This document shows, piece by piece, positions 55,701 to 64,000 of a DNA stretch of 64,000 bases. Position 1 is the first letter of the stretch. Every line of letters starts with the position of its first letter. A program made the translations under genes and the position numbers. Source of the DNA: Takakia lepidozioides (Eukaryota > Streptophyta > Takakiopsida > Takakiales > Takakiaceae); NCBI GenBank assembly GCA_030704615.1, contig CM060733.1:33234001-33298000 (forward strand). The letters run 5' to 3'. The notes under the pieces are model-generated. The model did not search any database, was not told the origin of the DNA, and saw only the letters and a program-made list of their open reading frames with translations.

Positions 55701-57296
55701 GTCGCGCACCTCAGTTCGATAAGCTCCCCTTCAAGTCATAGTTACTCGCTTTGATGCGCGCGCCTAACTCCCAACCTGACCGCCCGGGCCAACTTGGAGC
55801 TTCGGCTGCTCACCGGGACATAACGGTCCCCCTTCGCTTCCCACTAAACCCTCCACCTATTTGGGACTAGGAGAATTCCCTTTGGTGATGGCAGTCCGGA
55901 ATAGCTCCCCACTCTTTGGTCGCTTTCCGGCTCGCTCACTTACTCACTAGTTTTTGGTCACCAACGGGCTTGCACCGTTCTCGGGGTCACTACTCCCCTT
56001 ATATATACTTCAGTAGCTGTCCGCGGGGGTTTCACAACCAGCCATGCCATTTTATGGTGAACCACCACGAAAACCCTCGACTCCCGGTGATGAGTCGCGG
56101 TGAGTCTTGGCCCACTCACTACGGCCCCTATGGACCGTGATGAGTCCCAAGACTCCCCACGACTCCCACCACGAGGTCTCCGCCCCCATGGTGAGTCCTA
56201 TGCCACCCCCACTAAGTCCCGCTAAGCTACCACCACCCCTTGTGGAGCCACCCCCACCGCAACCCGGTATGCGGGCTCCACCTAGTGAGCGCCTCCGCCT
56301 CCTTGGGTGCCTTGGGCACTCAAGGGTGCTTCAGCCCCCCATACCTATCGCTGCTGCTGCCCCCACCACAGGGGCAACCCCTCATGTGTCCCGACCCCCT
56401 TGCCCTCAAGGCAAAGGGCCGCGACACACACCCCTACCAACAGGGAGTCGATGTCCTCATCGACTTGTTCATTTTGTAGAAACGAACATCCAAGTTCTGG
56501 CGTCCCACATCAAGGAGTTTGTTTCCGTACCATGGCATCCCATGGCAAAGAACCAAACCCCACACTTGACTCTACTCTCCACTAGCTAGTTCGGCCGACT
56601 TCCTCCAAGTCCCAGCCAAGGGTGGAGCCTCTCCAGCTCCTCCTAGTGCACTCTTCTTGGCCTACTTCAAGGCCAAGGAACGATCCTCCCCGAGGATCAA
56701 ATCGCGTTACTGCAACAACATTGCTTGCGACCGCTCATGATGCCGCTTTTGGCATCACCTTGAGCAAGGGTTCCCTGGAACCCTCTTTGACTAGGAAGAT
56801 AACCTTGAACCAACCGTGCGCCCCAATCACTACAATTGGGTCCGCCTTGGAATGCTGGCCTGAGGTACGGGAACACGCCGAAGCCACACTACGACTTCGT
56901 CCCGAGGCTACACGATTATAGTACGTGAACGGAAGCACGTAGCTTCCGCGTTAGCCCGCACTACAAGGCAACCCCCTCGGTAGCGCAGTTATAGTACGCG
57001 CACGCGCCTGGTGCGCACTAGCACGTGAACTCCCAAAGAAGGCGCAAGTTTCTTTGCCCCTTGGATGGGGGTCACCCGATTTCGGCACTACGCAAACACA
57101 CAATTAACCCAATTTACCTCTCCCACTTTTATAAGCTAGCATGCATTCTACACACTAGCCAACCATACCATGCATCACCATTCCAAACAAAATAGGACGC
57201 ACAACATTTGGAATCCATTTCATTTATAGCACGTTTTGTACAATACAAGTTTTTGCGATTGGATTCCTAAGCTAGCTAAGCCGGGCTAAGCATGCA
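55700..57296 (-). mobile_element. 3' LTR of the chromovirus
   Basis: The right edge (57296) is set by the polypurine tract beside it and by the first LTR bases on the minus strand, tgcatgcttagccc. A TATA box on the minus strand (55997-56007) fits an LTR promoter. The left edge is approximate. About 400 bp (56240-56630) recur in reverse at 6661-7075. Confidence 0.65.
55997..56007 (-). promoter_or_regulatory. TATA box in the LTR
   Basis: Minus strand tatatataagg, placed about 1.3 kb into the LTR from its start at 57296. Confidence 0.5.
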
Positions 57297-57309
57297 TTTC
57301 CTCCCCCAC
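57297..57309 (-). promoter_or_regulatory. Polypurine tract of the chromovirus
   Basis: Minus strand gtgggggaggaaa directly before the LTR start tgcatgc and just after the polyprotein stop, the standard site for plus-strand priming. Confidence 0.75.
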
Positions 57310-57330
57310 GCTCCAAGGTTGATGTCCCCA

Positions 57331-60228
57331 TCAACGCTTCTTCCGCTTTTGAGGTCGCCCTTCGAAAGCTGCAACCGCCTCGGATGCGTTTCCCATTTCT
57401 GAGGCACGCACCCAAGATGCCTCCACATGATGATAGCCCTTCCATTTGACGAGATACTCCGTTTCTCGGTTCCTGAACCTCCTCGACTTAAGTATTGCCT
57501 CCACCTCGTACTCCGGTTCATTTTCATGATCCAACAGCATAGGTTGCGGACGCAACACTTGATGCCGATTCGGACGCGCTTCATCTTTGAAGTAAGGCTT
57601 CAAAAGGGAGACATGGAATACTGGGTGCACCTTGCTGTTTGCCGGCAGCTCCAATTCATACACATCCTCATTCATAACCTTCCGAATGCGAAAGGGTCCC
57701 GCATACGGAGGTACGAACTTCGGACTCACTTCCGGAGGTAGTCGGAAATTCTTGATGTTCAACCAGACCTCTGTGCCTGCCTCAAACTTCACTTCCCTCC
57801 GCTTCCAATTCGCCTGCCTTTCATACCGTTTCCTAGCTTTGGCAATATTGTACTTTGCGAGCTTCAACAAACGCTCGCGTTCTTCCAATACCGCCGCTAC
57901 TGCCGGTTCCTCAACGTCCTGGGCGGCCCAACTTGTCGGCACCAGAGGTGCTTTTCCATAGACCAATACGAAAGGGGAAACTCCCGTTGCGGAGTGTTCT
58001 GTGTTATTATAACAGAACTCTGCCGCGTCTAAGTGTTCCACCCAGTCTGTTTGGTCTGCCGACACGTAATTCCGCAAGATCTGCTTCACTACGGAATTCA
58101 CCCTTTCTATTTGACCGTCAGTCGTAGGTCGGAAGGCGGTGCTCATCTTCAGCCTCGTCCGCATCTTCTTCCAAAGTGCCCTCCAAAATTTACTCGTAAA
58201 CTTTGGATCGCGGTCTGAGACAATATCCTTCGGGACTCCATGATGTTTTAAGACGTGGGCGAAGTAAAGTCGCCCTGTCTCCTGCGCCGTTGCCGTCTCC
58301 TTGGTGGGGATGAAATGGCCCATTTTACTGAACCTATCCACCACCACCATGATTGCATCGAATCCTTTTGACAGCGGCATAGCAGTCATGAAATCCATCG
58401 AGACACTTTCCCAAGTCCCCTCTGGAATTGGCAAGGGTTGTAACAGCCCCGCTTGCTTTTTGTACTCGCTCCGGTTTTGTTGGCATGTGGTGCATGTCTT
58501 GACATACTCCTCTGCCTCCTCCCTCAGTTTGGGCCAGAAATATTCTTTCTTCAAGAGTGACGCAGTGCGCTTGGCTCCACCGTGGCCCGCAAGCGGGCTA
58601 TCATGGCATTCTCTCAAGAGGCTATCTCTGATCCCTCCCTTCGGCACGTAGAGACGTTTTTGCTTATACCGGAGCAGTCCATTTTGCAAGTGGAACTGCG
58701 ATTTACCCCCCTTCCTCAAGTCTTGCATCGCGGACTTTGCCAGCTCATCCTTCCGGCAAGCCTTCCGGATCTTCCTTTGGAGCGCCGTCTCGCCCTTGTA
58801 CACCAACAAGAGCTGTTGCTTTCTACTTAAAGCATCGGCCACCACGTTGTCTCGTCCCGGTTTGTATTGGATATCCACGTCGAACACCGCCAAAGTATCT
58901 TGCCACCTAAGTTGTTTTGGGGACAACTTGGGCTGCGTGGCAAAATACTTCACCGTGACATTGTCCGTGAACACCTTCACTGGGTTGGAACCAACATAGT
59001 GGCGCCAAAGCTCAAGACAATGCACCACCGCCTTCATCTCTTTCTCGTGCGTCGGCCTCCGTCGCTCCACTTCATTCAGTTTCTTACTTTTGTAAGCCAC
59101 TGGACGTCCATCTTGCATCAGTACACCCCCAATCGCGAAGACCGACGCATCTGTATGTATCTCGAACGGACGATCGAACTCCGGGATTTTCAAGACTGGA
59201 GCTTCCGCCATCCGCTGCTTCAATTCAGCAAAAGCTTGGCAACAAAAGGTGTTCCATGCCCAGACTTTAGATTTACACAGAAGGTCTGACAGCGGCCCCG
59301 CAATCTTGGCGAAATTTCTCACATACTTCCGGTAATAGGAGGCGAATCCTAGGAAGGATCGCACTCCCGGGACTGAAGTCGGAGGCTCCTTGTCCAAGAT
59401 CGCCCTCACCTTTCTGCCATCCATTTTGATCCCATCTTGTGTAATCACATGCCCCAGGAACTCCACTTTTGTGACCCCGAATTCGCACTTTGAAGCTTTG
59501 GCATACAGCTTCCCTTCTCGCAATTTCTGGAACACCCTTTTGAGGTGCTCCAGGTGCTCCTCCTTTGTTTTCGAATACACCAAGATGTCGTCGATGTACA
59601 CGATCACAAAGTCATCCAACCACTCCTGGAAAAGGCTGTTCATCAGCGTGCTAAATGTCGCTGGTGCATTGGTGAGCCCAAAAGGCATCACCAAGAACTC
59701 ATATGAACCATACCTTGTCTTGCACGCGGTCTTCTCCTTATCTCCTTCCGCCACTCGAATTTGATGATAGCCGGAGCGCAGATCGATCCGGCTGAAATAC
59801 TTCGCTCCTGCCAACCGATCGAAAAGGTCGTCGATCCTTGGCAAAGGGTACCGGTTTTTGATAGTCACCTTATTCAGAGCCCTGTAATCGACACACATCC
59901 GTAGCGTCCCATCCTTTTTATCTGCAAATAGCACCGGGGCTCCGTAAGGTGACTTACTCGGCCGGATGTACCCCTTTGACATTAGATCCTTGAGCTGAGT
60001 CTTCAGCTCGACCAACTCTCTGTGGCTCAACCGGTAGGGCGCCTTGGTAGGCGGTTCCGATCCCGGTATCACCTCAATCTTGTGGTCAACTCCTCTTCGC
60101 GGTGGCAAGCCGCTTGGTAAATCCTCCGGCATCACATCCTGGTATTTCTCCAAAATCCCCTTGATCCAATCCAGGAATGCCTCGGCGTGAGCCTGGTCAC
60201 GTGAGCGCGTGAGCGCGACTGCGCTCAC
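57331..60228 (-). CDS. pol: Ty3 chromovirus pol: RT, RNase H, integrase and chromodomain, 5'-truncated
   Basis: An uninterrupted frame of 965 codons. [42 protein letters not shown] and catalytic YIDD at residues 211-214. RNase [21 protein letters not shown] to [11 protein letters not shown]. Integrase: His/Cys finger ending [12 protein letters not shown], then [37 protein letters not shown] and [18 protein letters not shown] (Asp, Asp, Glu). The C-terminal chromodomain is [20 protein letters not shown] and [15 protein letters not shown]. Such elements target chromatin through the chromodomain. Gag and protease are missing: the frame has no ATG at its start and begins beside a hairpin at 60207-60230. 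The intact frame suggests a recent insertion or recombination, but this copy cannot move alone. Confidence 0.93.
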   Translation of the reverse strand: MSAVALTRSRDQAHAEAFLDWIKGILEKYQDVMPEDLPSGLPPRRGVDHKIEVIPGSEPPTKAPYRLSHRELVELKTQLKDLMSKGYIRPSKSPYGAPVLFADKKDGTLRMCVDYRALNKVTIKNRYPLPRIDDLFDRLAGAKYFSRIDLRSGYHQIRVAEGDKEKTACKTRYGSYEFLVMPFGLTNAPATFSTLMNSLFQEWLDDFVIVYIDDILVYSKTKEEHLEHLKRVFQKLREGKLYAKASKCEFGVTKVEFLGHVITQDGIKMDGRKVRAILDKEPPTSVPGVRSFLGFASYYRKYVRNFAKIAGPLSDLLCKSKVWAWNTFCCQAFAELKQRMAEAPVLKIPEFDRPFEIHTDASVFAIGGVLMQDGRPVAYKSKKLNEVERRRPTHEKEMKAVVHCLELWRHYVGSNPVKVFTDNVTVKYFATQPKLSPKQLRWQDTLAVFDVDIQYKPGRDNVVADALSRKQQLLLVYKGETALQRKIRKACRKDELAKSAMQDLRKGGKSQFHLQNGLLRYKQKRLYVPKGGIRDSLLRECHDSPLAGHGGAKRTASLLKKEYFWPKLREEAEEYVKTCTTCQQNRSEYKKQAGLLQPLPIPEGTWESVSMDFMTAMPLSKGFDAIMVVVDRFSKMGHFIPTKETATAQETGRLYFAHVLKHHGVPKDIVSDRDPKFTSKFWRALWKKMRTRLKMSTAFRPTTDGQIERVNSVVKQILRNYVSADQTDWVEHLDAAEFCYNNTEHSATGVSPFVLVYGKAPLVPTSWAAQDVEEPAVAAVLEERERLLKLAKYNIAKARKRYERQANWKRREVKFEAGTEVWLNIKNFRLPPEVSPKFVPPYAGPFRIRKVMNEDVYELELPANSKVHPVFHVSLLKPYFKDEARPNRHQVLRPQPMLLDHENEPEYEVEAILKSRRFRNRETEYLVKWKGYHHVEASWVRASEMGNASEAVAAFEGRPQKRKKR

Positions 60229-60230
60229 GC
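60207..60230. repeat. Hairpin at the 5' breakpoint of the chromovirus
   Basis: gcgtgagcgc and gcgctcacgc form a perfect 10-bp stem with loop gact, exactly where retroelement coding sequence starts. Confidence 0.85.
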
Positions 60231-60958
60231 CACGTCACCTTGCGCAAATGCCAGGTCACGGGGCTCAGTCCACGTCATCACACGTGGAGGCCGAGTCACC
60301 ACGCACCCAGAAAGAAGTGGAGTGTATTCCCGCGGATTGGCACCCTTTACCGCGGAAACAAGCTGGACGACATAATAAAAGGCATTGAATAAATGATGGA
60401 TGAATGTACAGTTGGATGATAAACAATGGATGAGTTTGAAAAATCTATGTAGATGGATGAATGACGGATGGATAAGAGTAAAATGGATGAATGTATAATG
60501 GATGTTGAGCAATGACAAAAATTCATGACAGGAAGATGCATGACCAAATCTTTTGACGAATGCACAAAGTATATGAAATGAGTGTGGAAGGTTTGTGGGG
60601 TGGATTAAAGAGTACAGAGGATGAATGTACAATGGATGTTGTACAAAGGAAGCTTTCATGAATGGAGCACGCATGAATACAGTGTAGATGAATGCACAAT
60701 GGATATGAGAAGAGTCAGGAAGGTTTGTGAGATGGATTCATACATATAGCAATTTAAACGAAAGTTGATTCTGTGATTATTATTTGTTCTAAAGGAACAA
60801 CTACGGTAGAGTAAGGGGATTCAACGTTTTCCAGATAATATGAAAATGAATATTAAAAGAATACAGTTCAGTCTGACTCAGAGTCAGTACAATGTATCCC
60901 CTCTTCCTCTGCATCTAAGTCTAAGTATTTTAGAACACCGGATCCACGCTGGATACAC
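60231..60958. other. Diverged minisatellite between chromovirus and methyltransferase-like gene
   Basis: From about 60390 to 60720 the words atggatgaatg and gtacaatggatgttg recur at irregular spacing. Two longer blocks (about 60556-60625 and 60687-60745) share gaatgcacaa, aaggtttgtg and agatggatt or gtggatt. No gene is seen. Confidence 0.6.
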
Positions 60959-63070
60959 CTACGGCTGGCCACTAAAAATCAGGGGATAGGGACTCGGACG
61001 CGTGAAGTGCCATTGCTTCGGCATAAACAGGGAGCAGAAAATTGGAAAGGGGGCTGTCGAAAACAGACTCGCCAGAAATGACTGTATCTCCTGAAGATCC
61101 ACCGCTGGCTTTCCTGAAAGACAGCCTGAAAAAGTTATTACTGTAACTTTGATGTTATCGAGAAATTGAGTATGACTCCCAAAGAGGGTTTAGCACTTAC
61201 TCACATGAAAAGTCGTTGTCGACCTGCTTATCTTCGGGATCGTCATCATTTCGAATATGAATCCGATCAGTCTGTGTGCCTGAAGTGGAGCCAGACAAAA
61301 GGGGGAGGAGCACTGTGTTGTAGAGGTCAGAATCACCCTCCATACCAAAAAGGCTTCTTCCGCCTGCCTTGCATGCGTGGTAAGTTGCTCCTGCACCAGA
61401 CAGGAGAACATAAGCAGTTTGGAGGAGGGGATTTAAGCAGATGAAACTGTTGAAAGGAAACCAATTCGGAAGGGAGAAAACGAACCTGTGGACACAGAAA
61501 GATCGACCACCCGTGCAGAGCGGTGGCTGCATGACTCCAGCAGTATTTGCATGAATGCTGGTGACTTTTCCTTTGCACCTCTCCAGGGAGTGCCATCTGG
61601 TCTCTTCAGAGTCTGACTGGACTGCATGAAGTTGTACAAAATGTCATCGACATGGGGCTCATAGGGGGGGTTGACGAAACAACCCTGGTCAGAAATCTCA
61701 AAGCTGCGGATGGAGGATGGTGTCTTTGATGTGCGAATCCTCCGCAGGCAGATCGCCTCGAACATCCTCGTCTGCCAAAGATAGCAGGTTAGTGTGGTAA
61801 ACACAATCTAAAGTGGAAGTGTGTACATCGGCTATTCAGAACTCTGACACCAAAAAACCATGAATCGTTGATGATCGGTGTCGATCATAAAACATTCTAC
61901 TAGAGTGGAGCTGCAGAGAAAATTGAAACTCATGATCAAAGCATAAGCAGAAGGCAGACGGCATACCAGCTGACCAGGGAAACCCCCTTTCACAAGGTAG
62001 AGGCTGTTCACACAATTCCATGTGCGCAAAACTTCAAACCCTGAAGACTTGAGGTATGATGCCAATGCCCGACGACTATCATTGTCACATGACTGAAAAA
62101 GCAGAAGTGTCCCTGCATCAGAGAGGAAATTGTTACAGAACCCGAATACCCAACTCCAGTAGTTGTCCTCGAATTTGTTCCACCCTGGCGTCTTGCCCTT
62201 TGGAAGAACTTCTGGCACAGCCTGGCCATCCGGGATGTCGAGAATGACAATGTCGGCCGCATAAGTTTTCTGCACACCGCACACGAAGGTGGGACCTGTG
62301 CTCACCTGCAACAGACATGTTTTTTATAAGAACGATGGCAAGAATGTTTTCAAAGAACGAGACTGAAATACTGCCAACGAAACATTCAGAGAAAAAGGAA
62401 AGAAAGTGGAATTCTCACCAGATTGAGGAATGAGATTATATTGTCCCAGGTAGGGGATGGCACCCCAGTGTATCCTCTCTTTCGACTCTGCATCATCGAA
62501 AGCCAACCCTCATTAACAATTTTCATCTCTCCTGCTGAATCAGAACGGGAAGGGTGTGGCTTGGCATCGAACACGCACTGAAGAGTGCGGGTATATCTTC
62601 CAGCACTAAAGTCCTGCCCACTCTCCATCTCCTTTTCATTCTCCTTCCCCTTGTCCTTTTCCTTCTCTTTGGACTTGTCTTTGTCCTTTGGCTTTGCTGG
62701 TGAGATGGCTATGACATCAACAGCCTTGTCTTTTGGTTTGCGGCCCGCCTTCTTTCCCTTCTGCGGCGTTCCCTGAGCATCAGGCTCCTTGGCAGCCAAG
62801 GTTGCTATGTTTCGTTGATACTCTTCGTCAGTCAAAGGCGCCAGCATCTCAGCGTTATTGTTCAAGTATTTCATATGCTGTTCTTGAAAGGTCGTGTGCT
62901 CAGGTGGGCAGTCAAGGTACCACCCACAGTCTCTGAAGTGAGAAGGACTCCAGTCCTTCAATATCCCTGCAGTATACATGGTTGGATCGTTTGCAGGGTC
63001 CGACCACATGTCAAGATAGTCGGGAATTCCGCTCAGGTGATTTCCTTCCATAAGCACATATTTCGTGTAC
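60959..63070 (-). CDS. Beta-class (N4-C/N6-A type) DNA methyltransferase-like protein, 5' end outside the window
   Basis: Proposed exons: 63070-62419, 62305-61967, 61771-61486, 61390-61205 and 61125-60959; GT-AG borders and phases agree (542 codons plus stop). Exon 1 here: LMEGNHLSGIPDYLDMWSDP, then an Ala/Pro and Lys/Asp/Glu-rich linker (GKKAGRKPKDK, DKSKEKEKDKGKENEKE). Exon 2 looks like the motif IV region: YAADIVILDIPDGQAV, then YWSWVFGFCNNFLSDAGTLL and SSGFEVLRTWNCVNSLYLV. Exons 3-4 look like the motif I region: AKEKSPAFMQILLESC, VVDLSVSTG, ATYHACKAGGRSLFGMEGDS. Order IV then I is beta class. Key residues differ: DIPD where DPPY or SPPY is expected, and DLSVSTGAT where DPFxGxGTT is expected, so activity is uncertain. 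The last exon is the least sure. Confidence 0.65.
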
Positions 63071-64000
63071 CTGAAAAAAGGAGATGAATCCCAACCCACA
63101 AAAGCGCTCAGTGAGTAAGATGCAAGTAGAACAGAAAGAATAAAACATGGATTGAAATGGCTCTGACAACTGCTCCAAGGACCTTTCAGGACCACACTAC
63201 TGCTCCAGATATGAATGTCGTCAACGCCATTCAGAACATTCCATTCCATGACACTGTAAATACATCCTAATCCAGGTGAATGCAAATAAGCGATTAGAAA
63301 TGACACAGACATAGAAGTGAATGTCGTCAACGACATTCAAGAATGAAGCCAAATTATTACTGAAATGAAGCAAAATCACAGGATGGAAATAAAAAAATTG
63401 AGTAAGGAACCATCCAGGAAAACTCAATGCACATTCATAACGAACCTATCACTGAGGACCTCACAACATCACTGTATGTGAATGGCGTCAACGCCATTCA
63501 CAAAAATACAAAAAAGAAACCAATTACTTAGCTCCCCAATCCATGAAAATTGAATTTGTCGTTTTTGAATAATACAGACACAGCTGTGAATGTCGTCAAC
63601 GACATTCACTTTGGATTTCTTAAAACAGAGCTTATCAAGCCTCCATATTCATCGCAAGAGGAAAAAACAATGCAGAACAACTGAATGTCTGCATTGACAT
63701 TCAGCAAAATGAAGTGATCAACCCTCATTGTAACCTCTATGGACATTACAAAAATTTAAATAACCTTGAGGACCACACAACAACTCCGTATGTGAATGTC
63801 GTCAACGCCATTCAAGGACATTATCAATTCTAATCAGGGACAATATAATTGCACCCTTAGATCCTAACCAGGTGAATTCATATACTCGCTTAAGAATGAC
63901 TCAGACAAAGAAGTGAATGTCGTCAACGACATTCAATCTGGATCTAAGATTGCAATCCATATGAAGCCACAATTTTTCCCAAAAAAACAGTAGAGTTTCA
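63071..64000 (-). other. Probable intron of the methyltransferase-like gene with hairpin repeats
   Basis: The first visible exon starts in mid-codon after a strong acceptor (cttttttcag), so DNA to the right should be intron. No exon is recognised up to the window edge. It holds the hairpin array listed separately. Confidence 0.6.
63212..63935. repeat. Array of seven 22-bp hairpins in a 270-330 bp repeat
   Basis: Core tgaatgtcgtcaacgacattca (10-bp arms, 2-base centre). Copies: 63212-63233, 63318-63339, 63479-63500, 63587-63608, 63682-63703, 63793-63814 and 63914-63935. Some use gccattca in the right arm (63212, 63793), one has matched changes in both arms (63479: aatggcg with cgccatt), and one is diverged (63682: tgtctgcattgaca). 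Pairs recur with flanks such as acacagacatagaa or actcagacaaagaa before the second hairpin and ccaggtgaat earlier, showing a longer unit repeated about 2.7 times. Confidence 0.9.

Noticed and set aside
55377-55709. 110-codon Arg-rich minus frame as a gene
   Set aside because: It sits at the LTR and aORF junction and shows no domain; it is more likely untranslated retroelement sequence.
57427-59764. Several plus-strand frames opposite the chromovirus
   Set aside because: They are antisense shadows of the intact pol frame.
61486-61771. NPPYEP in exon 3 of the methyltransferase-like gene as the catalytic motif IV
   Set aside because: It looks exactly like NPPY, but it is too close to motif I and not preceded by a hydrophobic strand; ADIVILDIPD in the previous exon has the right context. 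It is left open as a minor possibility.
63212-63935. CRISPR array
   Set aside because: The repeats are palindromic and regularly spaced, but flanks are themselves repeated, spacing is 90-165 bp and the genome is a plant nucleus.

Overview
The window is nuclear DNA of a land plant. Evidence: GT-AG introns of about 0.1-1.8 kb, a DYW-type pentatricopeptide (PPR) gene, plant-type plastid proteins (RluA-type pseudouridine synthase with S4 domain, PyrP2-like phosphatase, MsrA), prohibitin, and remnants of Ty3 chromovirus, Tat/Athila-like Ty3, PIF/Harbinger, LINE and tRNA-SINE elements. The style of the PPR gene and the mix of elements suggest a seed-free plant (fern, lycophyte or bryophyte), but this is an inference and the genus cannot be fixed by reading.

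Layout. 1-7.7 kb is decayed DNA: a tandem array of broken PPR pieces, LINE scraps, the last two exons of an unrecognised gene and an LTR scrap. 7.7-33.2 kb is the gene-rich part. It holds a three-exon PPR-DYW gene (-) whose start faces a seven-exon ZNHIT3-like gene (+), a PyrP2-like HAD phosphatase (-), a Lys/Arg/Glu-rich hypothetical gene (-) head to head with a five-exon type II prohibitin (+), an eight-exon plastid-type pseudouridine synthase (+) and a three-exon MsrA (+). These genes are single-copy housekeeping types and do not form one pathway; the shared themes are organelle RNA (PPR editing factor, pseudouridine synthase) and organelle upkeep (prohibitin, MsrA, riboflavin synthesis).

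33.2-60.2 kb is a transposon graveyard: a SINE, a broken DYW tail, a Harbinger element split by an inversion, a RING-H2 gene piece, two damaged Tat-like Ty3 copies with inverted blocks and an extra coiled-coil ORF, a SWIM zinc-finger gene, a 74-bp tandem array, and a 5'-truncated chromovirus with an intact RT-RNase H-integrase-chromodomain reading frame and its 3' LTR.

60.9-64.0 kb (-) holds the most interesting gene: five exons of a protein with the fold order of a beta-class (N4-cytosine/N6-adenine) DNA methyltransferase, with unusual residues at both key motifs. It runs off the right edge. What looks like its intron carries seven copies of a 22-bp hairpin arranged in a roughly 270-330 bp repeat.

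Exon borders were placed by hand from splice sites, phase and protein family knowledge. No alignment was run.
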